Source of the DNA: Prinia subflava
Lineage: Eukaryota; Chordata; Aves; Passeriformes; Cisticolidae
Length of the DNA stretch: 64,000 nt
Reading direction: 5' to 3'
Assembly: GCF_021018805.1 (NCBI RefSeq)
Contig: NC_086249.1
Span: 80,440,472 to 80,504,471 of the forward strand
Positions 26,001-34,003 of this stretch are shown here, in pieces. The translations under genes and the position numbers were made by a program. The notes below the pieces were generated by a model. It was not told the DNA's origin, searched no databases, and saw only the letters and a list, made by a program, of their open reading frames with translations. Position 1 is the stretch's first letter, and each line of letters begins with the position of its first letter.

Positions 26001-28873
26001 GAACTGTGAAATTCCTTGGTGACATGCAGAGGCCAGGGATGCTGGAAGATGCTCAGAAATGGCTTCCTGCCACACCACCTTCAAAATAGAACACATGCAA
26101 GGGTGAGAAGGAGCATACAAGCATCCCCATCTCCATGAATCTGTGGATCATGAGCCAACTTTGAAAAAATACTTAGATACTGAAAGACATAGGTGGGCCC
26201 TATTAGGAATTTTTTTAAAATGCCATGTTCCCATTATGTCAGTTTGAATCCTGGAGATGTTTACCCATCTATTGCAAGCACCTGTCCTTTGAAAATCTAG
26301 GCTTGTGATAATTCCACAAAACCAGGAGGGATCATACTTGCAAATATATGTCCTGTAAAGGCAGAACTGCAAGTAATTTGTTTTGTTATTGTTTGGCTGA
26401 GGTTTTTTGGGAGAAGGGGGTGGGTTTGAAGTTTTGGGGTTTTTTTATATAACTAGCTCTGATAAAGTGCCAAAAGCAAATTATTCTACCTGAAATAATG
26501 TGACATTATGTGCCTATTTACCCCATCCAAAGTAAATACTATGTTAGCCTCATCTAAGCCAAAGGCATTAGCAAAGCAGGAGAAAGCTTCTAGCATTCAA
26601 AAAGAGGCATAAACTAGTTTATAGTCATGTAACTATAGGGTAAGACATACATGCTGTAGATGTGCTTTCCCTACACTTCTGGACTGCACTATGCCTGCAG
26701 AATGATAATCAAAAATGCTTTAGAGGAAAGAGTCCTTATTTTCAGGAAAATTCTACTGAAATGAGCAGAAATGGGACTTTTCTGGTAACTGCATCTCTGT
26801 ATAATTCTAACCTTTCACCATATAGTCCAATACCCATATTGTAGGTTTTGGTCTCTGAACTGAAAATAATACTGAGTATACTCTAATTTCTTTATTTTCA
26901 GTATATGTCTTCAAATACATTTATTCTTTCATTTCTACACACGAATTTTGAGTCAGCTGTCACAAATTTGGTATCCAGTATTGTTCTCTGTCAGGTGAAA
27001 CAAATATCTGTAGCAGCAGTTTTTCAGGAGGGTCTCTGTGACTCCATTACTGAGGTTGCTTGGGAGCAAAGACTTTCACCTGTCTGGTATTATTCTGGAA
27101 AATAGTGGACATAACTTGGCCTATAGTGCAGGAAAAACCCTCTGCATGACAATGCTTTGGTTCTCATTGTTGTTGACAAAATACTGTGAGAAAAACATTG
27201 AGAGATCGAGTGAGAAAAACATTATAAGAAAAATATTGTCCTGCATTCTCTAACTTAGGAAAATTTCGGCTGGGAAAACTGGAAAACTGTACTGAAAGAG
27301 AGAAAGGACAGGAACTGTATTTACCTACAGAACAAATAGGAAATAGTTACTTTCTCTTCAAAGCAAAGAATAAAAAGAGTCCATTTTTTTTCACCTTGGT
27401 AATGGTTTACATTATTCTCTTCAGCTGGCCAAGTGCAACTGTTGATTGCCGGGCAGTCTGAACTGGAGCTGAGAAATGAAACTGAATAAAAACATAAACA
27501 CAAATGTGCTGCATTGCTTATCAGCTGGAAGCATTTCCTGATTAAGTTGGAACCTGGCCTCACAGAACCATTGCCTGAGATCAGCTGGATATGAGATGAA
27601 GTGGAAGCGAAAAACAGGAGGCAGAAATAGGTTAAGCTGGTCTTGCCTCAGAGGCAACTGTATCAATGCTTCACAGTCCTGTTTCACTGCACTCTAAAAA
27701 ATGTGCCTCGCCAGCCTGGCCATCTTATTGTTACAGTCCTTAATACTTGATACAAAAATCAATGACTCTTCTTCACACCTCATGAATATGTAAGCTTAAA
27801 ATCTTTGTAATCACTGTTTTTTTATTGTTAAGGCTGATGATTTCTTTTTTCCCCATCTGCCTAGTTGTGTCTGCTCTGAATAAGGCATGGTGTGTGAACT
27901 GTTTCGCTTGTTCAACTTGCAACACTAAGTTAACCCTCAAGTAAGTTTATGGATAAGTGCGATGTCTTCAGCATATATCAGTAGTTCTCTTCAAAGCATA
28001 GATGTTGCTATAGTGTAGCTGTTACTGTATGAAAAACATGTAAGCAGCATTGAGGAAATAAGTGCCTCTTTCTTCCTCTTGCTCCATTTAGTACTTTCCA
28101 TCTCTTTCAGCTGTCTCTTCAGTCTTCCTTCAGTTAGTCTTCCTAACTCTTCTCCTTTTCCATCCTTTATTTTTTCTTGTTTAACTCTAAAGGGATAAGT
28201 TTGTTGAAATTGATCTAAAACCTGTCTGCAAACACTGTTATGAGAAAATGCCAGATGAATTTAAGCGACGACTTGCCAAACGGGAACGTGAAGCAAAGGA
28301 TAAAGAGAAGCAGAAAAAGAAAAAGCCAATCTGTTTGTAAACTTCTTTTCCTTCTTACGGCCACCTCGGCTCCTTTCTTCTTTGGTTAGTCCAAAGGATG
28401 CTTTTTTTGGCACTTTTGCATGAACTTATGGCAGTCAAAACCAAAACATCTTTCACGCAACTGTAGCTTGAAATACTAACTTGTTATTCCATTATCTTTA
28501 GTTCACAGGTTTGAAAGGCTTTCTAAATTACACAGTTAATAAATATGGGCTTTTGGGTAAAATCTGCATAACTTAACAGGGTATTATAAACACTGTCTAC
28601 AGTGTATATAACTCGTAAAAGTAACTTAATGTATTTGTATAAATTAGGGGGTTAATTTTTTGCTTGTGCATGTTTAATAGGAGATGGTTTTTTAAACTCT
28701 TTTTTTCACTGTCTCATCTGCTAAAACTTAGTCTGTTTCTTTTGCTTTGTTGTTTTAGGAATAAATTTGTTGAGTTTGATATGAAGCCTGTCTGCAAAAA
28801 GTGTTACGAGAAGTTTCCTCTAGAGCTGAAGAAAAGACTGAAGAAATTAGCTGAAACCTTGGGAAGGAAGTAA
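13894..28873 (+). CDS. LIMS1: LIMS1 (PINCH1), five-LIM focal-adhesion adaptor, spliced gene
   Basis: The spliced coding exons are 13894-14049, 18861-18927, 20998-21118, 21987-22136, 23340-23490, 24281-24373, 25745-25793, 27865-27940 and 28759-28873. They total 978 bases, that is 325 codons plus stop, the length of human PINCH1. All junctions are GT-AG and in phase. The product is five tandem LIM domains (each C-x2-C, H-x2-C, C-x2-C, C-x2-C/D) and a short basic tail. In the known family, LIM1 binds integrin-linked kinase and LIM5 binds RSU1, forming the ILK-PINCH-parvin complex at integrin adhesions. The start has a strong Kozak context (aac ATG g). Alternatives at both ends are the exon at 11507 and the last exon at 28193. 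LIMS2 is a less likely identity because the tail ends in LAETLGRK, as in LIMS1. Confidence 0.97.
15730..15910 (+). mobile_element. CR1 LINE 3' fragment
   Basis: Sense-strand CR1 phrases are seen in order: tggtacaagttgcccagaga, ctggagatattcaagaatca, ggatgaccttgcttgagcag, gaggtttgaccagatgaccc, and cattctgtgag at the end. It is 5'-truncated and diverged. Confidence 0.85.
18255..18305 (+). mobile_element. Short CR1 tail remnant
   Basis: Only the last 50 or so bases of a CR1 are left: gggtctctcccagcctaaat, then gattttacaattctatg, a decayed octamer tail. Confidence 0.6.
18861..18927 (+). CDS. LIMS1: LIMS1 exon, LIM1 end and LIM2 start
   Basis: The acceptor is atttgcag and the donor is tgtg|gtaagt. 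The exon encodes residues 53-75. C59 and D62 close the LIM1 second zinc site, and C71/C74 open LIM2. Confidence 0.96.
18928..20997 (+). other. LIMS1: LIMS1 intron within LIM2
   Basis: No exon is seen. The part at about 20335-20570 begins near cagttctcacact and ends near aggaaccactg. These ends are weakly inverted and resemble hAT-Charlie termini, so a decayed DNA-transposon fragment is possible but unproven. The 115-118 codon open frames around 19.9-20.4 kb look accidental. Confidence 0.6.
20998..21118 (+). CDS. LIMS1: LIMS1 exon, body of LIM2
   Basis: The acceptor is tctcacag and the donor is ggcag|gtaaat. The exon encodes residues 75-115 and carries the His and Cys ligands of LIM2 in [10 protein letters not shown]. 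Human has Arg where the first of the paired cysteines stands here (CFRC against CFCC), so this copy has an extra cysteine next to the zinc ligands. Confidence 0.96.
21987..22136 (+). CDS. LIMS1: LIMS1 exon, LIM2 end and LIM3
   Basis: The acceptor is gtttcag and the donor is ctgcg|ggtaa, using GT 22137. The exon encodes residues 115-165. It closes LIM2 (CRPCHNRE) and contains most of LIM3, with ligands in CQKCH and [10 protein letters not shown]. It is nearly identical to human. Confidence 0.96.
22137..23339 (+). other. LIMS1: LIMS1 intron within LIM3
   Basis: This is an ordinary 1.2-kb intron with no recognisable exon, repeat or RNA gene. Confidence 0.8.
23340..23490 (+). CDS. LIMS1: LIMS1 exon, LIM3 end and LIM4 start
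   Basis: The acceptor is ctaaacag and the donor is gtggag|gtaaac. The exon encodes residues 165-215. CLPCHD closes LIM3, CGAC opens LIM4, and the LIM4 His lies in KQWHVE. Confidence 0.96.
24281..24373 (+). CDS. LIMS1: LIMS1 exon, LIM4 second half
   Basis: The acceptor is ttctttgtag and the donor is aatcag|gtatgg. The exon encodes exactly 31 codons (residues 216-246). Zinc ligands lie in CAKCEK and CETH. It is phase 0 at both ends. Confidence 0.96.
24374..25744 (+). other. LIMS1: LIMS1 intron between LIM4 and LIM5
   Basis: This is an AT-rich intron of 1.4 kb; nothing beyond normal splice sites is seen. Confidence 0.8.
25745..25793 (+). CDS. LIMS1: LIMS1 exon, LIM5 start
   Basis: A 49-base exon with acceptor ctcttcag and donor agatg|gtaagc. 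It encodes residues 247-263, including CFHC, the first cysteine pair of LIM5. It is too short to appear as an open frame of its own, but is fixed by phase and homology. Confidence 0.95.
25794..27864 (+). other. LIMS1: LIMS1 intron within LIM5
   Basis: A 2.1-kb intron with no exon seen. It contains a perfect 10-bp hairpin at 25956-25978 and a short period-24 direct repeat at 27187-27223. Confidence 0.8.
27865..27940 (+). CDS. LIMS1: LIMS1 exon, LIM5 middle
   Basis: The acceptor is tgcctag and the donor is ctcaa|gtaagt. The exon encodes residues 263-288 with ligands in [11 protein letters not shown]. The codon split AA|G can join to either of the two downstream last exons, both of which begin with G. 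Confidence 0.96.
28193..28340 (+). CDS. LIMS1: LIMS1 alternative last exon (long basic tail)
   Basis: The acceptor is actctaaag and the stop is TAA 28338-28340. The exon completes LIM5 with [12 protein letters not shown], then gives a highly basic tail ending KKKKPICL. The total would be 336 residues, against 325 with the other exon. The start of the exon is clearly homologous to the exon at 28759, so the two are tandem duplicates used in a mutually exclusive way. A poly(A) signal AATAAA at 28538-28543 lies 198 bases after the stop, so this can serve as a complete terminal exon. I recall a similar tail in mammalian LIMS1/LIMS4 isoforms, but cannot check this. Confidence 0.88.
28538..28543 (+). 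terminator. LIMS1: Poly(A) signal for the first LIMS1 last exon
   Basis: This canonical AATAAA sits between the two alternative last exons. It would end transcripts that use the exon at 28193. Confidence 0.55.
28759..28873 (+). CDS. LIMS1: LIMS1 last exon of the 325-residue form
   Basis: The acceptor is tgttttag and the stop is TAA 28871-28873. The exon encodes residues 288-325: the end of LIM5 ([12 protein letters not shown]) and the tail ending LAETLGRK, identical in character to human PINCH1. Confidence 0.97.
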
Positions 28874-30290
28874 AGACGTCACCTGCTCTCTTCTTCCTTT
28901 GTAAAAATCTTACAGATACTCCTTGAGTGGGGGGAGAGGGGAGTTGCTGCTTTGAGGCTGCAGTCAGACAACAAATGCTGATGCATGCCTTCTATCAACC
29001 CAAATATATTAAGATTCTGTGTTCTCTACACATGTATGCCTACTTGTTGACAAACAGACCATATTTCTAAAATAAATACGAGCTCACCTGGGAGATTTCT
29101 GAGCAATAATGCCATTGTACTGATGCAGGTGGCCCATTCTGTACACTAATTCTCTGTGGAACTCTTCAGAGAGAGAAAATTTGCTTGTGAACAGTACCTG
29201 TGAAAACAAACTTTGCAAATGTGCCCAACTTTAGGGACGTGTATTGTCATTTATGTTAGTGAGAGTATTGAACTTCGTATTAAGCATGCAGATAAAACTT
29301 GCCCAGTTCAAGTGATTTGGGCAGGAAATCAGTATACTTTGCCTCATGGAAAAATTCACAATTGGATTTCAGGCCATCTTGTTTCAGATGGTTCAAAAAC
29401 CATCAGATTTCTAAATATAGCTACTGTAAAAATGACATACATAAAATGATAAAAATTATAGATTATGCTTACATGATGAATGTTTCTACATCAGGCTTAG
29501 CATGAGATACTTATATAAAAATGTATTCCTATTGCAAGAAATGAGCATACTCAGAACTACTTGAATTTTGCTATATTCCACTTAACACATTAACTTCTTT
29601 ATATGCTTTTGCATTCTATTTACTTTTTGTGCCTTATTCTGCTGGACCATACATAACAGTGTACCATTAAATATATATAGTTTTATATTTTATTTCATAT
29701 TTTTATGCAGAAACTATACAGAAGGTATTTTCAAAAGATAACATACTTTGCCTTAATTATACAGGATGCAAGAAGTATTTTATTTGAAATGTGAACATCT
29801 GCATTTATAATTTAGCTTATAGACTTCAATGATTTTCAGAACAATACTGAAAATGTATTTCAATTAACTGGCAATATTAGTTTTACACCTCTGAGTGTAA
29901 ATATGCAAGGTTTGATCCTGCTAGGATCTACTTCTTTAGCCATCCTCAAGGACTGAGCTTACAAATAATCAAAATTCTTTATAACGTAGGTTTAATTGTT
30001 TTATACTATTGAGTTCTGTCCATGCTAATTTGTTTTATTTTTCCCTTACTTATAGAAAATACAGCTACTTAGGTCTTCTTGATGGTACGAAGTATGCAAA
30101 CATTTTTTTACTTTTGTACATTAGTGACTTAAACAGATTTTATGTAGTTACATAACAGGAAGTAACTTTTTCTTTCCTGTTTATGAAAAATTAGTTACTT
30201 TAAAACATCTGCTTTCTTGTGTCATCAATAAAGGCCATGTTATTAAACCTTTTATTGCCTCTCTGAAATAAATGTTTGAGATGGGTGGGA
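28874..30290 (+). other. LIMS1: LIMS1 3' UTR with several poly(A) signals
   Basis: AT-rich non-coding sequence follows the stop. Canonical AATAAA hexamers lie at 29071-29076, 30227-30232 and 30267-30272. The last two are close together and probably mark the main distal end near 30.25-30.3 kb; the first would give a 3' UTR of about 0.2 kb. The exact end is inferred. Confidence 0.65.
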
Positions 30291-31159
30291 AAGCAGTAAG
30301 GCTGTCTTGGATCTCTATGTAAATACTTCCTTATTACCCTGATTTAAAGGAGACATTCCTTTCCTAAAGGCATATGTCTGTACATAATTCTAAGGTTCAT
30401 TAAAGAAACCACAGTTAGTTTCATAAAGAATAGCTTGATTTCTCTGGATATCTTCTGAATTGGCAAAGTCACTAGATTTTTCCTAAAGAAAGTATCTTGT
30501 TTGAGTGTAAAACACACCCTCCTGTTAACTTTCTCTCTCCTGTTTTCACTGAAAACTGTCCCCCAAACTTCCAGATTATTGGTAGGTAGGGTATTTTTTT
30601 ACTATCTTATATAACTGTTGAATGTCATAACATTTATGAATGTAATCCCTGACCCTGTTGGAAGATTATGAAAGCTTAAAATGTCCTCAAAAATTGTTTC
30701 CTTACCTAGCACTGTAGCCCTGTTGGAATTTTGGACTGTGCCATGGATTCAGTAGAGCACACTTTGCTTCCTCCTGAAGTTATAACTGACTTGTAGGTTT
30801 TCATGTTACACCGACTGCACATCTCTTCCTTCAGCCCATTTGTGCCCAGGCTTACTGCTCAGAATTGGGAAGGGTCACCAGCTCCAAAGCTAAATGGCAA
30901 GACTGGCTCATACCCACATTGCTCAGGGTTACAGCCATCTGCAGCACAGTGACCTCAGATTTCCTTTCCACTCTGGTGGCTCCTGGGGCCTGACACAGGC
31001 TGGATTTTCCCATTTCCAAGTTCCTGATGGTGAACGCTGTGCTACAGTTCACCAAGGCAGCACCTTCTGTTTCATGAACTCCAGGTTTGTGTATGTCAGA
31101 CCTCACGACGTAGCACTTAAGAGCATCTGAGGGTACTTGAGGGTTCAAAGCCTAAAGAA

Positions 31160-31440
31160 GCACGGAAAAAAGTTGGTTGGAAGGGACCACTAGAGATCAG
31201 CTAGGCCAGCTATCTGCTCAGAGTGGGTCTAACTTCAGAGTTGCATCAGTGCATAAGGTCTTGCTTGGCCAAACTGAACATCACCATGCAAGGAGATTTC
31301 ACAGGCCTTTGTGAATAGTGTGTTCCAGTACTTCATCGCCCTTAAAAATTATACTACTGGAGTAGTACTACTGGGGTGAAAATTTTACTACTGGAGTCCT
31401 ATCTCAAGGGCAGAGTTCCCCAAATCCACACTGCTCTCTT
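31160..31440 (-). mobile_element. CR1 LINE 3' fragment, reverse orientation
   Basis: The + strand shows reverse-complement CR1 phrases: ggttggaagggaccactaga, gatcagctaggccagc, and later a diverged segment containing gtgttccagtacttcatcgc. It is old and truncated. Confidence 0.75.
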
Positions 31441-32907
31441 GGGAGCTGTCTTTGGCATGAACTGTCATTGGTATAATAACCCTGGACATTGTCATGAAGA
31501 GGATTAGTTAAAAGCTGTTGCAAAAGAGAGCCAGGGAGCAAGCTAGCAATTAGGCATCCTGGACAATTACACATCTGGTGTTGAAGCTCATTTCCTGGCC
31601 CAAAGTATTATAGATATTTTATGTAGCTGCACATAGTCTCCTAAAAGAGGCAGAGCCCAGTACTGTTTTTCTACCCACGACCCCTGTAAGGTCTGTCAAG
31701 GGGTCTTGTGAGCCTGGCACTTGGGAACGGATGCCTCAGAAGCTTTGTCCCTTTCTGCTGCATGGATCAATTATGCATGGGCAAGAGAGGTTCCTTTTGC
31801 AAGCCTGGTGGGCTAACAGTAGGGAGCAGCCAGAAAGCCCAGTGGATGTCGATGTAGGGGGAAGAGCTGAGCCTGAAGCCTTCCTGGTGCTGGCAGTGGC
31901 CGGCCCTGTGCTCATTTCCGATGGACCGGCAAGGCAGTGAGTCAGGTGGCAGGGACAGCTCTCGAGGCAATGCTGTCCTGCCCACTGCTGCGGCCACCGT
32001 AAGGGGTGCCACGTCCACAGCGATGGGTGAGACAGTGACCAGTGCCAATATGAAGGCAATTTCCCATTGCCTCCCCATCAGCTGCAGTACAGTAATATTC
32101 TCCAGCAAGTCAAGTAAACTCCGATGTTCTCCTCTGCACCAGCACCAACACTTCTATGAGTTAGCCTGGCAGGTGCAGATAATAAATTGTTTAATAATCT
32201 CAGCTGCAGGCACACCATTAAAAAGTACAGAGAAAAAAAGTTCTTTGTTTGTTTGTTTGTTTGTTTTTGTGGGATTAAATCCAGTATCTAAATAAATCAC
32301 CATTAACAGAAGAAAGAATAAAAGAGAGGATTAATTCTTTCAGTCAGGGTCTTACATGGATGTTCCTGGTCTTAAAGAACAAGTTGGCAATGTTTTCTTA
32401 TTTTTCCTACAAAGAGGGTAAGAGCTGTGAGACTGTCAGTATGTTTTAGGTGTAGCTGGAATCCTTTGATTGTCAATGGGTTGTTTGAGATTGAGAACTG
32501 GAGAAATTTTTAATTACACTTCTTCAGAGACATGGTCCAGGTGCCTCATTTTGACCAAAGCATCTGAACTGGCAGGAAAGATGGCTAATTCCAGTGAGCA
32601 GAATTGGAGGCGTCCTCCTGGGAACTTCACCACAGGGCTCATCCTCAAGCCACCAAACCTGTCAAACTACAACTCACAAATCTGTCCTGCCTTGAGGGTT
32701 GCTGGTCCATCTTTTAGCTCATGTTCCCAGCTGTGTTTTAGAGCTTAATTGCTAAGCTCTATTAATTATATTATCCACAGTGCCTGGAAAAAAGGTTTCT
32801 CACCAGAGCTGCTACAATATTTGGAAACTAATTTTCTAGAGCATTGGATCTCAGTAAGAAGGCCCTTATGCTTACAGATTAAATTTATAGTTGCTCTGAA
32901 CCACAAA

Positions 32908-33405
32908 GTATAGAATCATAGACTATTACAGGTTGGAAGGAACCTTAAAGGTCTAGTCCCAAGCCTCTGCCATGGGGGACACTTCCCACTAGGCCAGATT
33001 TCTCAGAGCTCCATCCAACCCGGCCTTGAAAACTGCCTGGGATGGGCACCCACAGCCCCTTCGGGCAACCTGTGCCAGTGCTTCACTGCCATCACAGTGC
33101 AGAATTTCTTCCTTGTGTCTAACATAGATTGCCCCTCTTTTAATTGTAGCCATTACTCCTTGTCCTATCAGTACAGTTCCGGACCGAGTCCCTCTCCTGC
33201 TCCCCTGTAGGCCCCTCGGATGCTGGGAGGTTGCTATGAGAGGTTCTCCATGGACCCTTCTCGTCTCCAACTGCACAGCGCCAACTGCCTCTCTGTCTTT
33301 GTAGGGGGATCCTCCAGTCTCCCGTCAGCTTCGGGTCTCTTCTCTGCACTTGCTCCAACAGCTCCACGTCCTTCTTATGGTGAGGGTGCCAGAACTATTA
33401 ATTAG
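32908..33405 (-). mobile_element. CR1 LINE 3' segment, reverse orientation
   Basis: It begins with the antisense tail agaatcatagactattacag, then gttggaaggaaccttaaagg, ccatccaacccggccttgaa, and acagccccttcgggcaacct. The body continues to about 33405. It ends about 20 bases before the ATCT microsatellite and about 230 bases before the RANBP2 CpG island. Confidence 0.88.
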
Positions 33406-33421
33406 CTTTAGGGAAAAAATT

Positions 33422-33423
<2 letters not shown>

Positions 33424-33476
<53 letters not shown>

Positions 33477-33515
33477 CATCTATCTACCTATATATACACA
33501 CACATATATAGTATA
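33424..33515 (+). repeat. ATCT tetranucleotide microsatellite
   Basis: About 14 uninterrupted TATC units are followed by imperfect units and a short TA/CA tract (tatatacacacacatatata). It lies about 0.4 kb upstream of the RANBP2 start codon and is probably length-polymorphic. Confidence 0.95.
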
Positions 33516-33667
33516 TTATGTAGTTGATAAATATATTATCACCATATATATTTTTATATATTACTGAGGTGAGTTTACTATAGTTTTAGGTGACAAGATG
33601 CTAAAACCTGCTTTCTCACAATTTTCCATGACGGATTCTCTACCCGTGCTTCCTCCCCCTCCCCCCG

Positions 33668-33679
33668 TGCGCTTGCGCA
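33668..33679 (+). promoter_or_regulatory. NRF1-like site
   Basis: tgcgcttgcgca is a perfect palindrome except at its centre and differs by one base from the NRF1 consensus (GCGCAYGCGC core). Its place in a TATA-less CpG promoter is typical for NRF1. Confidence 0.5.
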
Positions 33680-33691
33680 GACGCGGCCAGG

Positions 33692-33701
33692 CCCCGCCCC
33701 C
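33692..33701 (+). promoter_or_regulatory. GC box (Sp1-type)
   Basis: ccccgccccc is a canonical GC box on the reverse strand, 228 bases upstream of the RANBP2 start codon. Confidence 0.55.
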
Positions 33702-33928
33702 GGGCCGTTGATTTGGGGGCGGGAGCGGGGCACGCGCCGGGGCTGCGCGCGCCGCACGGCTGAGCGGGAACTTGCGTAACGCGCGGCGGCCGCGGCGCTC
33801 GTGCGCTTCCTCCCGCTGCCCTCCTCCTTCCCCTCCGCAGGCGCCGGGCCAAGGCCGCCGGGCCGGCCGGGGAGGCGCCTTCCGCCGCCACTGAGGCCGG
33901 GCGCGGCCTCCGCCGCCGCGGCGGCGCC

Positions 33929-34003
33929 ATGATGAGGCGGACGAAGCCCGAGGTGGAGCGCTACGTCGCCTCCTTGCAGGCCGCGGCTCGGTCCCCCAGA
34001 GAG
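33929..34003 (+). CDS. RANBP2: RANBP2 coding exon 1
   Basis: It starts with two adjacent ATGs; the second (33932, A at -3) corresponds to the human start MRR. The ERY motif starts the N-terminal helix. The donor is agag|gtaagc. The exon lies in the CpG island, with a GC-rich codon choice unlike the rest of the gene. Confidence 0.95.

Larger units (their letters stand above)
30291..33605. other. LIMS1-RANBP2 intergenic region
   Basis: No gene is recognised. It contains two reverse-oriented CR1 fragments, a TTTG microsatellite (about 32245-32268), and the ATCT microsatellite just upstream of the RANBP2 CpG island. The moderately GC-rich part at about 31.7-32.1 kb has overlapping open frames on both strands but none with family resemblance. 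Confidence 0.75.

Noticed and set aside
28325..28340. CaaX prenylation signal at the end of the longer LIMS1 isoform
   Set aside because: The cysteine is second from the end (PICL), not fourth, so it is not a CaaX box.
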